The notes below the pieces were generated by a model. It was not told the DNA's origin, did no database searches, and worked only from the letters and a program-made list of their open reading frames with translations. Source: Macrostomum hystrix (Eukaryota > Platyhelminthes > Macrostomidae). Taken from it: a stretch of 64,000 nucleotides of DNA. The stretch spans positions 5,348,501 to 5,412,500 of the forward strand of contig CATNEN010000039.1 in NCBI GenBank assembly GCA_950097015.1, read 5' to 3'. The number at the start of each line of letters is the position of its first letter. The first letter of the stretch is position 1. Positions 53,101 through 54,527 of the stretch are shown in pieces. The position numbers and the translations under genes are program-made.

Positions 53101-54033
53101 ACTATAAAAAGAAATGCGTAGAATCTCTCTTTATCGCAAAGGATTTATTATTCCCAGTTTACGAGCTAGTTTATTTTTCTTCCCTGTCAAAGGCCGCGCT
53201 GACCTGGGCAGCTGTAGACTCTAACTAGGAGGCCTGAAGTTCGATTCTGCAGCGAGGCCATATCCATTTGGGGCGCAGGCCGCCGTGTACAATATCTGCG
53301 TGCGTTTGTGCTCAGGAGTCAGCGGAATGGACAGAAATGCCTTCCATCCCTCCCCTGTCCACGGACTGAACAGCTGTACACAGCCTTTGGAAGCGCGGCA
53401 GTCTTAGATTGTAATAATTAATAATGATTGATTGTACCTGCCCCAATAGGGTCAGAAGTGCAGCCGACAGGACAGCCGCATCTGAAGGCTGCGTACGGCT
53501 GTTCAGTCCATGGACTGGGGGGACGCCACATCACCCTTAATTACCCCCCAGCCAATGCTGGTACCCATTTAACAGCTGGGTGAACTGAAGCCATACAGAG
53601 TTAAGGGTCTTGCTAAAGGACACAATTTGTTCCAGTGAAGTCGGGAATCGAACCCCCGACCTTCAAGTCGTGAGTCCGACTCTCTAACTACTAGGCTACA
53701 TCGCCCTTGTAAAACATTTACACTGTACTGTAGTTAAAATACATAAATGAGAAAAAATTTGACTTCATTTTAAACTTGATTATAACAAAAATTAACTTTC
53801 TTTTTTAATGACCACCTAAATAATTCAGGTGCTAGCATCTAGAAGTCCTTATCAAGCCCCCACAGAAAAGCCAGCTCACTTATATAATCCTCCAGCATTG
53901 AAGCTGACGACAAAATCGCGTCCATGCTGTCGGCGTGGCAGACCAATATCCCAAGCAGGGGGCCCAGCAGCAGAGTGAGCAGTTCTCGGATGAGCACAGG
54001 CCTGACCGGCCTGAGCAGCCGGCACTCTCTCAT
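5582..54033 (-). CDS. Lar: LAR-type (type IIa) receptor protein tyrosine phosphatase, complete spliced gene
   Basis: Single-pass receptor that dephosphorylates phosphotyrosine in the cytoplasm and, in this family, senses extracellular ligands in axon guidance and synapse formation. Coding exons, reading down the minus strand: 54033-53880, 49914-49597, 49338-49165, 41952-41839, 35088-34790, 34647-34353, 31146-31046, 30767-30569, 29550-29509, 26684-26376, 26021-25722, 24562-24236, 19927-19607, 19279-18993, 18551-17911, 17229-16758, 15915-15692, 14603-14239, 12794-12274, 9327-8980, 7219-6534, 5786-5582. All junctions use GT/AG and the phases agree, giving 6702 nt and 2233 residues. Order: signal peptide, Ig1-3 (about 60-345), FN3-1 to -9 (about 346-1300), membrane-proximal region, TM (about 1492-1521), D1 (about 1665-1925), D2 (about 1940-2233). 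D1 has KNRY, WPD (1837-1839) and [10 protein letters not shown] with Cys1871. D2 has KNRL, WPE and Cys2165. Family assignment is firm; exon 1 and the micro-exon are inferences. Confidence 0.95.
5933..6523 (-). mobile_element. SINE family 2 copy interrupted by a family 1 SINE
   Basis: Reverse-oriented family 2 element: tRNA-like head at 6455-6523 (box A GTAGCCTAGTGG, box B GGTTCGATTCC on minus), core up to 6413, and 3' body at 5933-6065 (GTTCAGTCCATGGACTGGGG). The core is split exactly where a family 1 SINE (6066-6412) sits. The pair makes up most of the last phosphatase intron (6533-5787), with the head about 10 bp from the exon 21 donor. Confidence 0.8.
6066..6412 (-). mobile_element. SINE family 1, full length with tRNA-like head
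   Basis: Minus-strand order: tRNA-like head (GGTAGTGGCAGAGCAG box A, GAGTTCGATTCCG box B) at about 6340-6412, body with GTGTACACTG and TGACGATGAGAAAG, and end GTGTCGCCAAATGATG near 6095. Inserted into a family 2 element. Confidence 0.8.
6534..7219 (-). CDS. Lar: LAR-type phosphatase exon 21: most of PTP domain D2
   Basis: Begins [13 protein letters not shown] after acceptor CATCCGCAG; VPAR is the invariant D1-D2 linker of LAR proteins. D2 has KNRL in place of KNRY, and [13 protein letters not shown] in place of WPD. These two changes make the human LAR D2 nearly inactive, so D2 here is probably a regulatory and scaffold domain, with liprin-type partners in relatives. It ends ITVHC (Cys2165) plus AG, phase 2 at GTGAGA. 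Confidence 0.97.
7254..8972. repeat. 27-bp satellite filling phosphatase intron 20
   Basis: About 63 copies of a unit containing GAAGAGGTCCAGTTT and TAGTG. Variant monomers (TTTATAGAGGTC, TCTAATGCC) recur in ordered blocks, for example similar series near 7780-8250, 8240-8700 and 8700-8960, showing higher-order amplification. The array runs to about 10 bp from the exon 20 donor. Confidence 0.95.
8980..9327 (-). CDS. Lar: LAR-type phosphatase exon 20: catalytic half of PTP domain D1
   Basis: Starts [13 protein letters not shown] after acceptor TTTTCCCACAG. It carries the general-acid loop WPDHGVPEH (Asp1839), the P-loop [12 protein letters not shown] with nucleophile Cys1871 and its Arg, and the Q-loop QTEDQY. 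All residues for phosphotyrosine hydrolysis are present, so D1 should be active. It ends CGNTE, phase 0, at a donor GTGAAT set about 10 bp from a 1.7-kb satellite array. Confidence 0.97.
9378..11262. repeat. 25-bp satellite in phosphatase intron 19
   Basis: About 75 copies of a unit containing TCTAGAGTTTCCCGGATTC. TCTAGA is an XbaI palindrome in most monomers. Two main subtypes differ at CCCGG, CCTGG or CCAGG. Confidence 0.95.
11263..11942. other. Intron 19 unique sequence
   Basis: Unique sequence between two tandem arrays in the phosphatase intron 12273-9328. No ORF, RNA gene or repeat recognised. Confidence 0.5.
11943..12165. repeat. 29-bp minisatellite in phosphatase intron 19
   Basis: About eight copies of a unit containing CTTGCCTAACAGGTAATAAA, varying by one base in the CCC run. 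The motif AACAGGTAAT has a donor-like plus-strand sequence, but the gene is on the other strand. Confidence 0.92.
12274..12794 (-). CDS. Lar: LAR-type phosphatase exon 19: N-terminal half of PTP domain D1
   Basis: Begins [15 protein letters not shown] after acceptor GTATGCAG, with the conserved [20 protein letters not shown] block. The phosphotyrosine recognition loop [15 protein letters not shown] has Tyr1703. Further catalytic-domain blocks are [29 protein letters not shown] and KCDMYWP. It ends IRTFALHRA, phase 0 at GGGCG/GTGAGT. Identity to animal LAR D1 is very high. Confidence 0.97.
13158..14091. repeat. 42-43-bp satellite in phosphatase intron 18
   Basis: About 22 copies of a unit containing AAAACCTAGGGCCAGCGG with two forms of the second half (CTCCTTCAGAGAACTTTAG or CCACTCTTGAAGGATTT) arranged in blocks. 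Confidence 0.95.
14239..14603 (-). CDS. Lar: LAR-type phosphatase exon 18: cytoplasmic juxtamembrane region
   Basis: A 365-nt exon found by phase. It starts [13 protein letters not shown] (stop-transfer) and ends [14 protein letters not shown], which is nearly the DPVEMRRLNYQTPG motif of LAR proteins. The middle is lineage-specific low complexity: a GTLQ motif occurs three times ([20 protein letters not shown]) plus GTLPTLS, with a run of seven Gln. It leaves phase 1 at CCAG/GTAAGA. In relatives this region is a short regulatory linker before D1; the Gln/GTLQ expansion is unusual. Confidence 0.9.
14655..14755 (-). mobile_element. SINE family 1 fragment
   Basis: Shares ACACTCACAC, TTTCTCAGGCAGTGTACACT and GCGGCTGCGCC with other family 1 copies; lacks the tRNA-like head. 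It lies about 50 bp beyond the exon 18 acceptor. Confidence 0.7.
14756..15387. other. Phosphatase intron 17 unique sequence
   Basis: No gene seen. It contains an inverted repeat with 11-bp perfect arms (14858-14868 and 14905-14915). Confidence 0.5.
15388..15676. repeat. 11-bp minisatellite in phosphatase intron 17
   Basis: ATGAGTCTACC-type units with a longer composite period (AGTAGTTTAC interrupts at regular places). The array ends about 15 bp from the exon 17 donor. Confidence 0.9.
15692..15915 (-). CDS. Lar: LAR-type phosphatase exon 17: membrane-proximal end and transmembrane helix
   Basis: Acceptor ATCGTTCAG opens [20 protein letters not shown], aligned with the CFVLASLKEP...YASSPYSDEI segment of human LAR. 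The single transmembrane helix spans [20 protein letters not shown] and about ten further residues, and ends FVCG before AG/GTGAGC (phase 2). A basic stop-transfer stretch follows in the next exon (RKGTERGR). An 11-bp repeat array reaches to about 15 bp from the donor. Confidence 0.92.
16040..16690. repeat. 15-bp minisatellite in phosphatase intron 16
   Basis: About 43 copies of TATTTTAGGATGGGA with variants (TAGTTTAGG, GTCATATTTT). Period 15 keeps frames open on the plus strand, giving artefactual Tyr/Phe/Arg or Trp/Asp/Ile/Leu repeats. Confidence 0.95.
16758..17229 (-). CDS. Lar: LAR-type phosphatase exon 16: end of FN3-9 and membrane-proximal region
   Basis: Starts [19 protein letters not shown] after acceptor CGCCCGTCTCAG; an in-frame stop just upstream rules out an earlier start. 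[13 protein letters not shown] matches the WFYIVVVP strand of the LAR membrane-proximal domain, and KEPYIAACF matches KPYVAAQL. Human LAR is cut by a furin-type protease in an Arg-rich stretch before this point. No RxxR-like basic cluster is visible in the corresponding [18 protein letters not shown] segment, so constitutive cleavage may be absent (inference). It ends AAYK, phase 0. Confidence 0.88.
17298..17872. repeat. 22-bp minisatellite in phosphatase intron 15
   Basis: About 26 copies of ACAAACCCTGCCCCTCACAC plus two bases. It starts about 40 bp from the exon 15 donor and ends some 70 bp before the exon 16 acceptor. Open in several frames with no gene meaning. Confidence 0.95.
17911..18551 (-). 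CDS. Lar: LAR-type phosphatase exon 15: FN3 domains 8 and 9 (start)
   Basis: Large 641-nt exon beginning [17 protein letters not shown]3-8 has VRIGWSLPP followed by nine consecutive Gln, a CAG run between strands B and C, then [17 protein letters not shown]3-9 begins [20 protein letters not shown] and ends [14 protein letters not shown], phase 2 at CCAG/GTTTGT. The poly-Gln lies in a loop and is a likely length polymorphism. The donor is weaker than most but the phase fits the next exon. Confidence 0.9.
18608..18972. repeat. 18-bp minisatellite in phosphatase intron 14
   Basis: About 20 copies of AATGAGCTACATCCTCAC, nearly perfect in the centre, ending about 20 bp from the exon 14 donor. Confidence 0.95.
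18993..19279 (-). CDS. Lar: LAR-type phosphatase exon 14: FN3 domain 7
   Basis: Enters phase 1 after acceptor ATCACCCGCAG and reads [15 protein letters not shown], then TEVSYWPLG and [20 protein letters not shown]. It ends SDEMP in phase 0 at ATGCCT/GTGAGT. The [12 protein letters not shown] ending is typical of FN3 G strands in this family. The strand B core is atypical (VEVSVLKPS, no Trp). Confidence 0.92.
19372..19560 (+). mobile_element. SINE family 1 copy, 5' truncated
   Basis: CCTTGAGTGCCAACCTCC, GTGTGCCTGCGTACAGTAAC, GTGCTCAGGAGTCAGCGGAA and GTCTAGTGTCACCAAATGAT match the family body, and it ends CTCCTGCAG with a (TTA) tail. It lies in phosphatase intron 13. Confidence 0.8.
19607..19927 (-). 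CDS. Lar: LAR-type phosphatase exon 13: FN3 domain 6
   Basis: Acceptor GCATTTCAG/TG leads into [17 protein letters not shown], then [20 protein letters not shown] and [16 protein letters not shown], a clear FN3 domain. Donor ATTC/GTGAGT leaves phase 1. The frame is open upstream of the acceptor to an ATG at 20048 that encodes a signal-peptide-like leader, so this exon may also serve as the first domain of a shorter product. Confidence 0.92.
19928..20048 (-). CDS. Possible internal first exon: signal-peptide-like leader in frame with FN3-6
   Basis: ATG at 20048 encodes [17 protein letters not shown] followed by [19 protein letters not shown]. It continues without a stop, and without splicing, into the FN3-6 coding frame. 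The leader has a Leu core encoded partly by a CTG run and an AGA-QQ cleavage-like site. If transcription starts just upstream, the product would be a receptor lacking Ig1-3 and FN3-1 to -5. The hydrophobic run could equally be a by-product of a CTG microsatellite. No promoter was identified. Confidence 0.35.
20049..20727. other. Phosphatase intron 12, region upstream of the possible internal start
   Basis: Contains CTCCC-rich and purine-rich segments and no homology I recognise. If the ATG at 20048 is used, a promoter should be here; no clear TATA or initiator is visible. Confidence 0.35.
20728..21052. repeat. 40-bp minisatellite in phosphatase intron 12
   Basis: About eight copies of a unit containing CTTCTCCACCTCTGCGGGTG and GCATTTAGAAGTCCCTG. 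Confidence 0.95.
21411..22098. repeat. About 20-bp C/T-rich minisatellite in phosphatase intron 12
   Basis: CCATTCTACCCTTTCCTACC-type units with CATCCCC, TCCCCCC and ATACC variants in recurring order. The unit carries no stop on plus, giving long artefactual frames. Confidence 0.93.
22099..22605. other. Phosphatase intron 12 unique sequence
   Basis: No gene or element recognised between the C/T-rich array and the next purine-rich array. Confidence 0.4.
22606..22788. repeat. 18-bp purine-rich minisatellite in phosphatase intron 12
   Basis: Ten copies of GCAGAGATGAAGGGAGAG, nearly perfect. Confidence 0.95.
22789..23492. other. Phosphatase intron 12 unique sequence
   Basis: No gene or repeat recognised, apart from a short GTTTCTCGA direct repeat near 22931. 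Confidence 0.4.
23493..24130. repeat. 19-bp minisatellite in phosphatase intron 12
   Basis: About 33 copies of CTAGATTCTCCCATGATCA-type units with shortened CTAGTTCTCCCATG variants. A block of the same array reappears at 25497-25578 beyond exon 12. Confidence 0.95.
24236..24562 (-). CDS. Lar: LAR-type phosphatase exon 12: FN3 domain 5
   Basis: Begins [14 protein letters not shown] after acceptor CATTCCGCAG. It shows KIEVTWSPP, then [11 protein letters not shown] and [16 protein letters not shown], all classical FN3 elements, and ends VETLGL plus one base at CTGG/GTAAGA, phase 1. It forms an in-phase module with exon 13. Confidence 0.94.
24655..24903. repeat. About 17-bp CCTCACTCCTCCGCC minisatellite in phosphatase intron 11
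   Basis: Degenerate copies of CCTCACTCCTCCGCCCG alternate with CTCTCCACAC-like units. The same unit recurs in introns on both sides of exon 6. Confidence 0.9.
25268..25497. repeat. 54-bp tandem repeat in phosphatase intron 11
   Basis: Four and a fraction copies; GCTAGC anchors fall at 25275, 25329, 25383, 25437 and 25491, exactly 54 bp apart. Each carries TGTACACTGCGTACAC and ACCGGAGTGGGGTT. Confidence 0.97.
25497..25578. repeat. Displaced block of the 19-bp array
   Basis: CTAGATTCTCCCATGTTCCC and following variants repeat, in order, a stretch of the array near 23970-24060. It is joined to the 54-bp array at a CTAG microhomology and followed by a short (ATTTAAG)n run. Confidence 0.9.
25722..26021 (-). 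CDS. Lar: LAR-type phosphatase exon 11: FN3 domain 4
   Basis: Reads [17 protein letters not shown], closely matching the TPSAPPRKVEVE start of FN3-4 in human LAR. Core residues are in [20 protein letters not shown] and the G strand in [10 protein letters not shown]. The 300-nt exon is phase 1 at both ends: acceptor GCGAATCAG, donor TCAG/GTCTGT. The F-G region is shortened and contains an unusual Gly-Asn stretch (PGNGAGGNF). There is no ATG near its start, so it can be missed by simple ORF scans. Confidence 0.9.
26376..26684 (-). CDS. Lar: LAR-type phosphatase exon 10: FN3 domain 3
   Basis: Begins [13 protein letters not shown] after acceptor TTTCAACAG, with the core Trp in [11 protein letters not shown] and the Tyr-rich F strand in [13 protein letters not shown]. 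It ends TSEF plus one base at TTCA/GTGAGT, phase 1. A whole FN3 domain is carried in one phase 1-1 exon, the usual modular arrangement for this gene family. Confidence 0.93.
26824..27015. repeat. Diverged approximately 60-bp tandem repeat in phosphatase intron 9
   Basis: Three degenerate copies share GGTTG..GTAAA, ..CCTCAC blocks (ACCACCTCACTCC twice, CCCACCTCACGCC once). Confidence 0.7.
27016..29508. other. Phosphatase intron 9, AT-rich unique sequence
   Basis: One of the longest repeat-free stretches in the window. No ORF above background and no RNA gene recognised. It lies between the micro-exon and exon 10. Confidence 0.5.
29509..29550 (-). CDS. Lar: LAR-type phosphatase exon 9: putative 42-nt cassette micro-exon
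   Basis: Acceptor ATTTTATTACAG and strong donor GATG/GTGAGT bracket exactly 42 nt. Both borders are phase 1, so inclusion adds 14 residues, [14 protein letters not shown] plus a changed flanking residue, between FN3-2 and FN3-3 without shifting the frame. Skipping joins exon 8 to exon 10 cleanly as VVG-I-ASRPKG. LAR-family genes in vertebrates are known for short alternative mini-exons in their ectodomains. No homologous peptide is known to me, so this rests on splice sites, phase and length. Confidence 0.65.
30057..30190. repeat. 32-bp tandem repeat with palindromic core in phosphatase intron 8
   Basis: Four diverging copies containing GTACATACGTATGTAC-type palindromes and ATACGCACACAC. The first palindrome (30061-30076) is perfect over 16 bp. 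Confidence 0.9.
30569..30767 (-). CDS. Lar: LAR-type phosphatase exon 8: second half of FN3 domain 2
   Basis: Begins [10 protein letters not shown] after acceptor CATTGGCAG and contains [20 protein letters not shown], the classical FN3 F-G strand signature. It ends VVG plus one base at GGAA/GTGAGT, phase 1. The short intron before it (31045-30768) is nearly all 21-bp tandem repeat. Confidence 0.93.
30778..31016. repeat. 21-bp minisatellite in phosphatase intron 7
   Basis: About 11 copies of GGTAGAGTTGAGATTGGAGA plus one base. On the transcript strand the unit is pyrimidine-rich and runs into the exon 8 acceptor tract. Confidence 0.95.
31046..31146 (-). CDS. Lar: LAR-type phosphatase exon 7: first half of FN3 domain 2
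   Basis: A 101-nt exon. After acceptor AATAACAG it reads [14 protein letters not shown], then [16 protein letters not shown], and ends at ACG/GTGAGC in phase 0. The W-x-x-P-x-x-PNG-I-I pattern is typical of FN3 strands B and C in receptor phosphatases. The partner half is exon 8. Confidence 0.92.
31147..32283. other. Phosphatase intron 6, AT-rich unique sequence
   Basis: No gene or repeat family recognised. Confidence 0.4.
32284..32400. repeat. About 20-bp GAGTGTCAGATGTGAGAGTC repeat
   Basis: Six to seven copies alternating GTCAGATGTGAGA and GTCAGACGTGAGT in phosphatase intron 6. Confidence 0.9.
32830..33106 (-). mobile_element. SINE family 2, full length
   Basis: Minus-strand tRNA-like head at 33031-33098 (GAAGCCTAGTGATTAGAGCG box A region, GGGGGTTCGATTCCC box B), then core TTAGCAAGACGCTTAACTCT and GGGTACCAGCATTGGCTGGG, then CAGTCCATGGACTGAACAGC. 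A matching copy is at 53455. Confidence 0.85.
33185..33340 (-). mobile_element. Diverged SINE family 2 relic
   Basis: Retains CTGTTCAGTCCGTGGAC, GTGTGAACTGAAGCA and a degraded tRNA-like head (GATTCGAACGATGGACC) just beyond the younger copy. Confidence 0.55.
33992..34297. repeat. About 17-bp CCTCACTCCTCCGCC array downstream of exon 6
   Basis: About 17 copies of CCTCACTCCTCCGCCCA with CACGGCCAAT interruptions, in intron 6 close to the exon 6 donor. 33997-34029 is the exact reverse complement of 34740-34772. Confidence 0.95.
34353..34647 (-). CDS. Lar: LAR-type phosphatase exon 6: FN3 domain 1
   Basis: Starts [13 protein letters not shown] after acceptor AATTCCAG and runs to FMTLET before donor GACAT/GTAAGA (phase 1). 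Sequence shows the FN3 pattern, including [14 protein letters not shown]. The conserved core Trp of strand B is replaced (VEVEFKKS). Both flanking introns carry copies of the same minisatellite in opposite orientation, which could pair in the transcript. Confidence 0.92.
34690..34772. repeat. Inverted copies of the 17-bp unit upstream of exon 6
   Basis: GGAGGAGTGAGGTTGGC-type units fill most of the short intron 34789-34648, in opposite orientation to the array beyond exon 6. Confidence 0.93.
34790..35088 (-). CDS. Lar: LAR-type phosphatase exon 5: Ig domain 3 and FN3 linker
   Basis: Begins after acceptor CACCTGCAG and reads [16 protein letters not shown]. The Ig3 domain has Cys in [12 protein letters not shown], Trp in INWFDS and Cys in [17 protein letters not shown] and NYTC are conserved in animal LAR proteins. 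It ends MPEPPSDLQ, the usual entry into FN3-1. The donor CTGCAG/GTCCTA is weaker than the others in this gene but gives the phase 0 needed by the next exon. Confidence 0.92.
35170..35490. repeat. About 17-bp CATTCACCCACCTGACC minisatellite in phosphatase intron 4
   Basis: About 19 degenerate copies starting about 80 bp upstream of the exon 5 acceptor. Confidence 0.9.
35491..36107. other. Phosphatase intron 4 unique sequence
   Basis: AT-rich; no gene recognised. Confidence 0.4.
36108..36790. repeat. 23-bp minisatellite in phosphatase intron 4
   Basis: About 30 copies of GGTTGCCAAGGTGGTATCTA plus three bases, alternating in blocks with a GGTTGCCAATGAGTTATCAG variant: a composite higher-order pattern. 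Confidence 0.93.
37580..37975. repeat. 21-bp minisatellite in phosphatase intron 4
   Basis: About 19 copies of GGAGGTGAGAATATTGAGAA plus one base. The period is a multiple of three, so plus-strand Gly-Glu-Asn-Ile and minus-strand Ser/Pro/Phe frames stay open without being genes. Confidence 0.95.
37976..38689. other. Phosphatase intron 4 unique sequence
   Basis: No gene or element recognised. Confidence 0.4.
38690..40252. repeat. 1.56-kb polypyrimidine tract (CCCTTCTCTC units)
   Basis: Ten- to twelve-base CCCCTTCTCTC units, plus strand almost entirely C and T, with a higher-order block of about 296 bp repeated near 39224, 39607 and 39903. Capable of triplex DNA. Long open frames on both strands are by-products of the composition. 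Confidence 0.97.
40253..40931. other. Phosphatase intron 4 unique sequence
   Basis: No gene or repeat recognised. Confidence 0.4.
40932..41226 (-). mobile_element. SINE family 1, full length with tRNA-like head
   Basis: Best intact copy: head at about 41150-41222 (minus GGTGGCAGAGCGG box A, GAGCTCGATTCTG box B), body with GGGCGCAGCCGCAGAGAGAA, GTGTACACTG, TGACGATGAGAAAG and GTGTGTGCCCAGGAGTCAGC, ending GTCTAGTGTCACCAAA. Confidence 0.85.
41839..41952 (-). CDS. Lar: LAR-type phosphatase exon 4: second half of Ig2
   Basis: A 114-nt exon found by phase matching, with no ATG-started frame of its own. It reads [20 protein letters not shown] and then [18 protein letters not shown], supplying the second Ig2 cysteine and the DxGxYxC signature. 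It enters in phase 1 after acceptor CACCCTCCAG and leaves in phase 1 at TTAGAA/GTGAGT. The pyrimidine tract before it is formed by a degenerate copy of the 7-bp satellite that fills the upstream intron. Confidence 0.9.
41960..44640. repeat. 7-bp satellite (GGATTGT) in phosphatase intron 3
   Basis: About 380 units of GGATTGT with AGATTGT, AGATAGT and GGACTGT variants, ordered in recurring blocks (TGTTGACTGTGGATTGTAGA series). It begins about 10 bp from exon 4 and forms its acceptor tract. Confidence 0.97.
44641..45457. other. Phosphatase intron 3 unique sequence
   Basis: No gene recognised; ORFs are of background quality. Confidence 0.4.
45458..47245. repeat. 21-bp satellite in phosphatase intron 3
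   Basis: About 85 copies of ATTTCAGATAGAATTAGACT plus one base, with AATTC, TTTTA and shortened CCAGA variants. The region 46225-47238 repeats the same variant series several times. Minus frames read MSLILSE without meaning. Confidence 0.96.
47246..48068. other. Phosphatase intron 3 unique sequence
   Basis: No gene recognised. Confidence 0.4.
48069..48317 (-). mobile_element. SINE family 1 copy without head
   Basis: Body GGGCGCAGCCGCGG to TAGTGTCACCAAATGATG on minus; the tRNA-like head is missing, as in a 5'-truncated insertion. Confidence 0.8.
48415..48540 (-). mobile_element. SINE family 2-like relic
   Basis: Degraded body with TGTACAGCCTCTCAGTCCAT and GGACAGGGGAGGC; no head remains. Confidence 0.45.
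49165..49338 (-). CDS. Lar: LAR-type phosphatase exon 3: Ig1-Ig2 linker and first half of Ig2
   Basis: Acceptor CCGCCCGCAG/CC is preceded by a long C-rich tract. The exon begins [16 protein letters not shown], which parallels the GFPTIDMGPQL linker of human LAR, then gives the first Ig2 cysteine (VELNCLAEG) and Trp (HEWIRS). It ends in phase 1 at ACCAAAA/GTAAGA after QLTK. This exon border lies at the place where vertebrate LAR-family genes insert the alternatively spliced meA peptide in Ig2. Confidence 0.88.
49339..49567. repeat. 42-bp minisatellite inside a 258-nt phosphatase intron
   Basis: Five copies of a unit containing GGCGGAGGGGGTGGGGCAGA. Read on minus it is Pro-Pro-Ala-Thr-Ile-Ala-rich and stop-free. 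Good splice sites bracket it (donor GTGAGG at 49596, acceptor CCGCAG at 49339) and splicing restores a normal Ig1-Ig2 linker. The unit and the whole intron are multiples of three. Confidence 0.9.
49597..49914 (-). CDS. Lar: LAR-type phosphatase exon 2: Ig domain 1
   Basis: Encodes the first C2-type Ig domain, with Cys in ALLYCRAEG, Trp in EIQWLLNG and the second Cys in VVTCVARN. The domain normally binds heparan and chondroitin sulphate proteoglycans and synaptic partners. The Lys-rich loop that follows the Trp in human LAR-family Ig1 (KKGKK) is replaced here by LLNGRPV, so classical glycosaminoglycan binding at that spot may be reduced (inference). Donor TCGC/GTGAGG at 49596 leaves phase 1. 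I end the exon there, rather than reading on through the Pro-Ala repeats, because the downstream acceptor matches in phase and the spliced product resembles the normal Ig1-Ig2 linker. Confidence 0.88.
49915..51111. other. Phosphatase intron 1, proximal unique sequence
   Basis: Contains CTG microsatellites at about 50111-50146 (12 units) and 50780-50804 (8 units), and no recognised gene. Confidence 0.5.
51112..51425. repeat. 20-bp minisatellite in phosphatase intron 1
   Basis: About 15 almost perfect copies of CACTCCCCTGCACCCTCAGT. Confidence 0.97.
51880..52645. repeat. 44-bp satellite in phosphatase intron 1
   Basis: About 17 copies of a unit containing CTCACCTAATCTTATCTAGA and TCTCTCTAACCAATCTCAC, followed at 52675-52775 by four copies of a 25-bp CCCATTTCTCTGTAGCCCAA-type unit. 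Confidence 0.96.
52776..53205. other. Phosphatase intron 1 unique sequence
   Basis: Nothing recognised. Confidence 0.35.
53206..53400 (+). mobile_element. SINE family 1 relative with tRNA-like head and internal deletion
   Basis: CTGGGCAGCTGTAGACTCTA with box B GAAGTTCGATTCTG at 53229-53242, then GGGGCGCAGGCCGCC and GTGCTCAGGAGTCAGCGGAA. It then switches into family 2 sequence (GTCCACGGACTGAACAGCTG), suggesting a chimeric or adjacent element. Confidence 0.65.
53455..53706 (-). mobile_element. SINE family 2, full length
   Basis: Minus: GATGTAGCCTAGTAGTTAGA head with GGGGGTTCGATTCCC box B (about 53640-53706), core TTAGCAAGACCCTTAACTCT, GGGTACCAGCATTGGCTGGG, body to CAGTCCATGGACTGAACAGC. Near identical to the 32830 copy. 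Confidence 0.87.
53880..54033 (-). CDS. Lar: LAR-type phosphatase exon 1a: signal peptide
   Basis: ATG at 54033 opens 51 codons with an Arg-rich n-region, a hydrophobic core [16 protein letters not shown] and a likely cleavage after CHA, before DS. The exon ends in phase 1 at donor ATAA/GTGAGC. That fits the phase-1 acceptor CCGCAG/AG at 49914 and gives ..LEDYI-K-DARIVQG. The charge, core and cleavage pattern are what a secretory leader needs. About 15 residues between cleavage site and Ig1 do not resemble known LAR sequence. Exon 1b is a rival or alternative start. Confidence 0.6.
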
Positions 54034-54527
54034 GCTTTTTTGTTTTAAATCGCGCGGTACAGTTACTTCCGTTTCTTAAACATTGCCTGTCTGTTTTCTT
54101 TCCCCAGTCAATTCCGCCGTCTATCAGAAGAATCAGACTTTTCGCAGTTTCTCAGAGTCTGCTCCTGTTTTTTGTAGTGGCTTTTTTGTTGTTGCTAGAA
54201 TTTTTATTGGACTTCGCTACAAAGTAAAATTTGTTTGAGACAGCCAATGAGGCTACAGGATCTGCTGGACCAATGAGAATACAGCATCCTCTCCGACATG
54301 TCCCTCATCCTTCAAAGTGCTTGCCTGTGTTTTCTTACCTGCAAAATTTATAGTCTTGCGCTGCTTTGTTGACAGGAAAAACTAAAAAACGACATTGTCC
54401 GTTTTTCATTTAAAACTCTGAAGAATCGCCACCTTTGTTGGACTTAAAATATTTCTCATTGCCACTCTAACTGAATCCAAATTTCTCACCGTGGATATGT
54501 CATCTCTAGATAATATCTACTCTCTTT

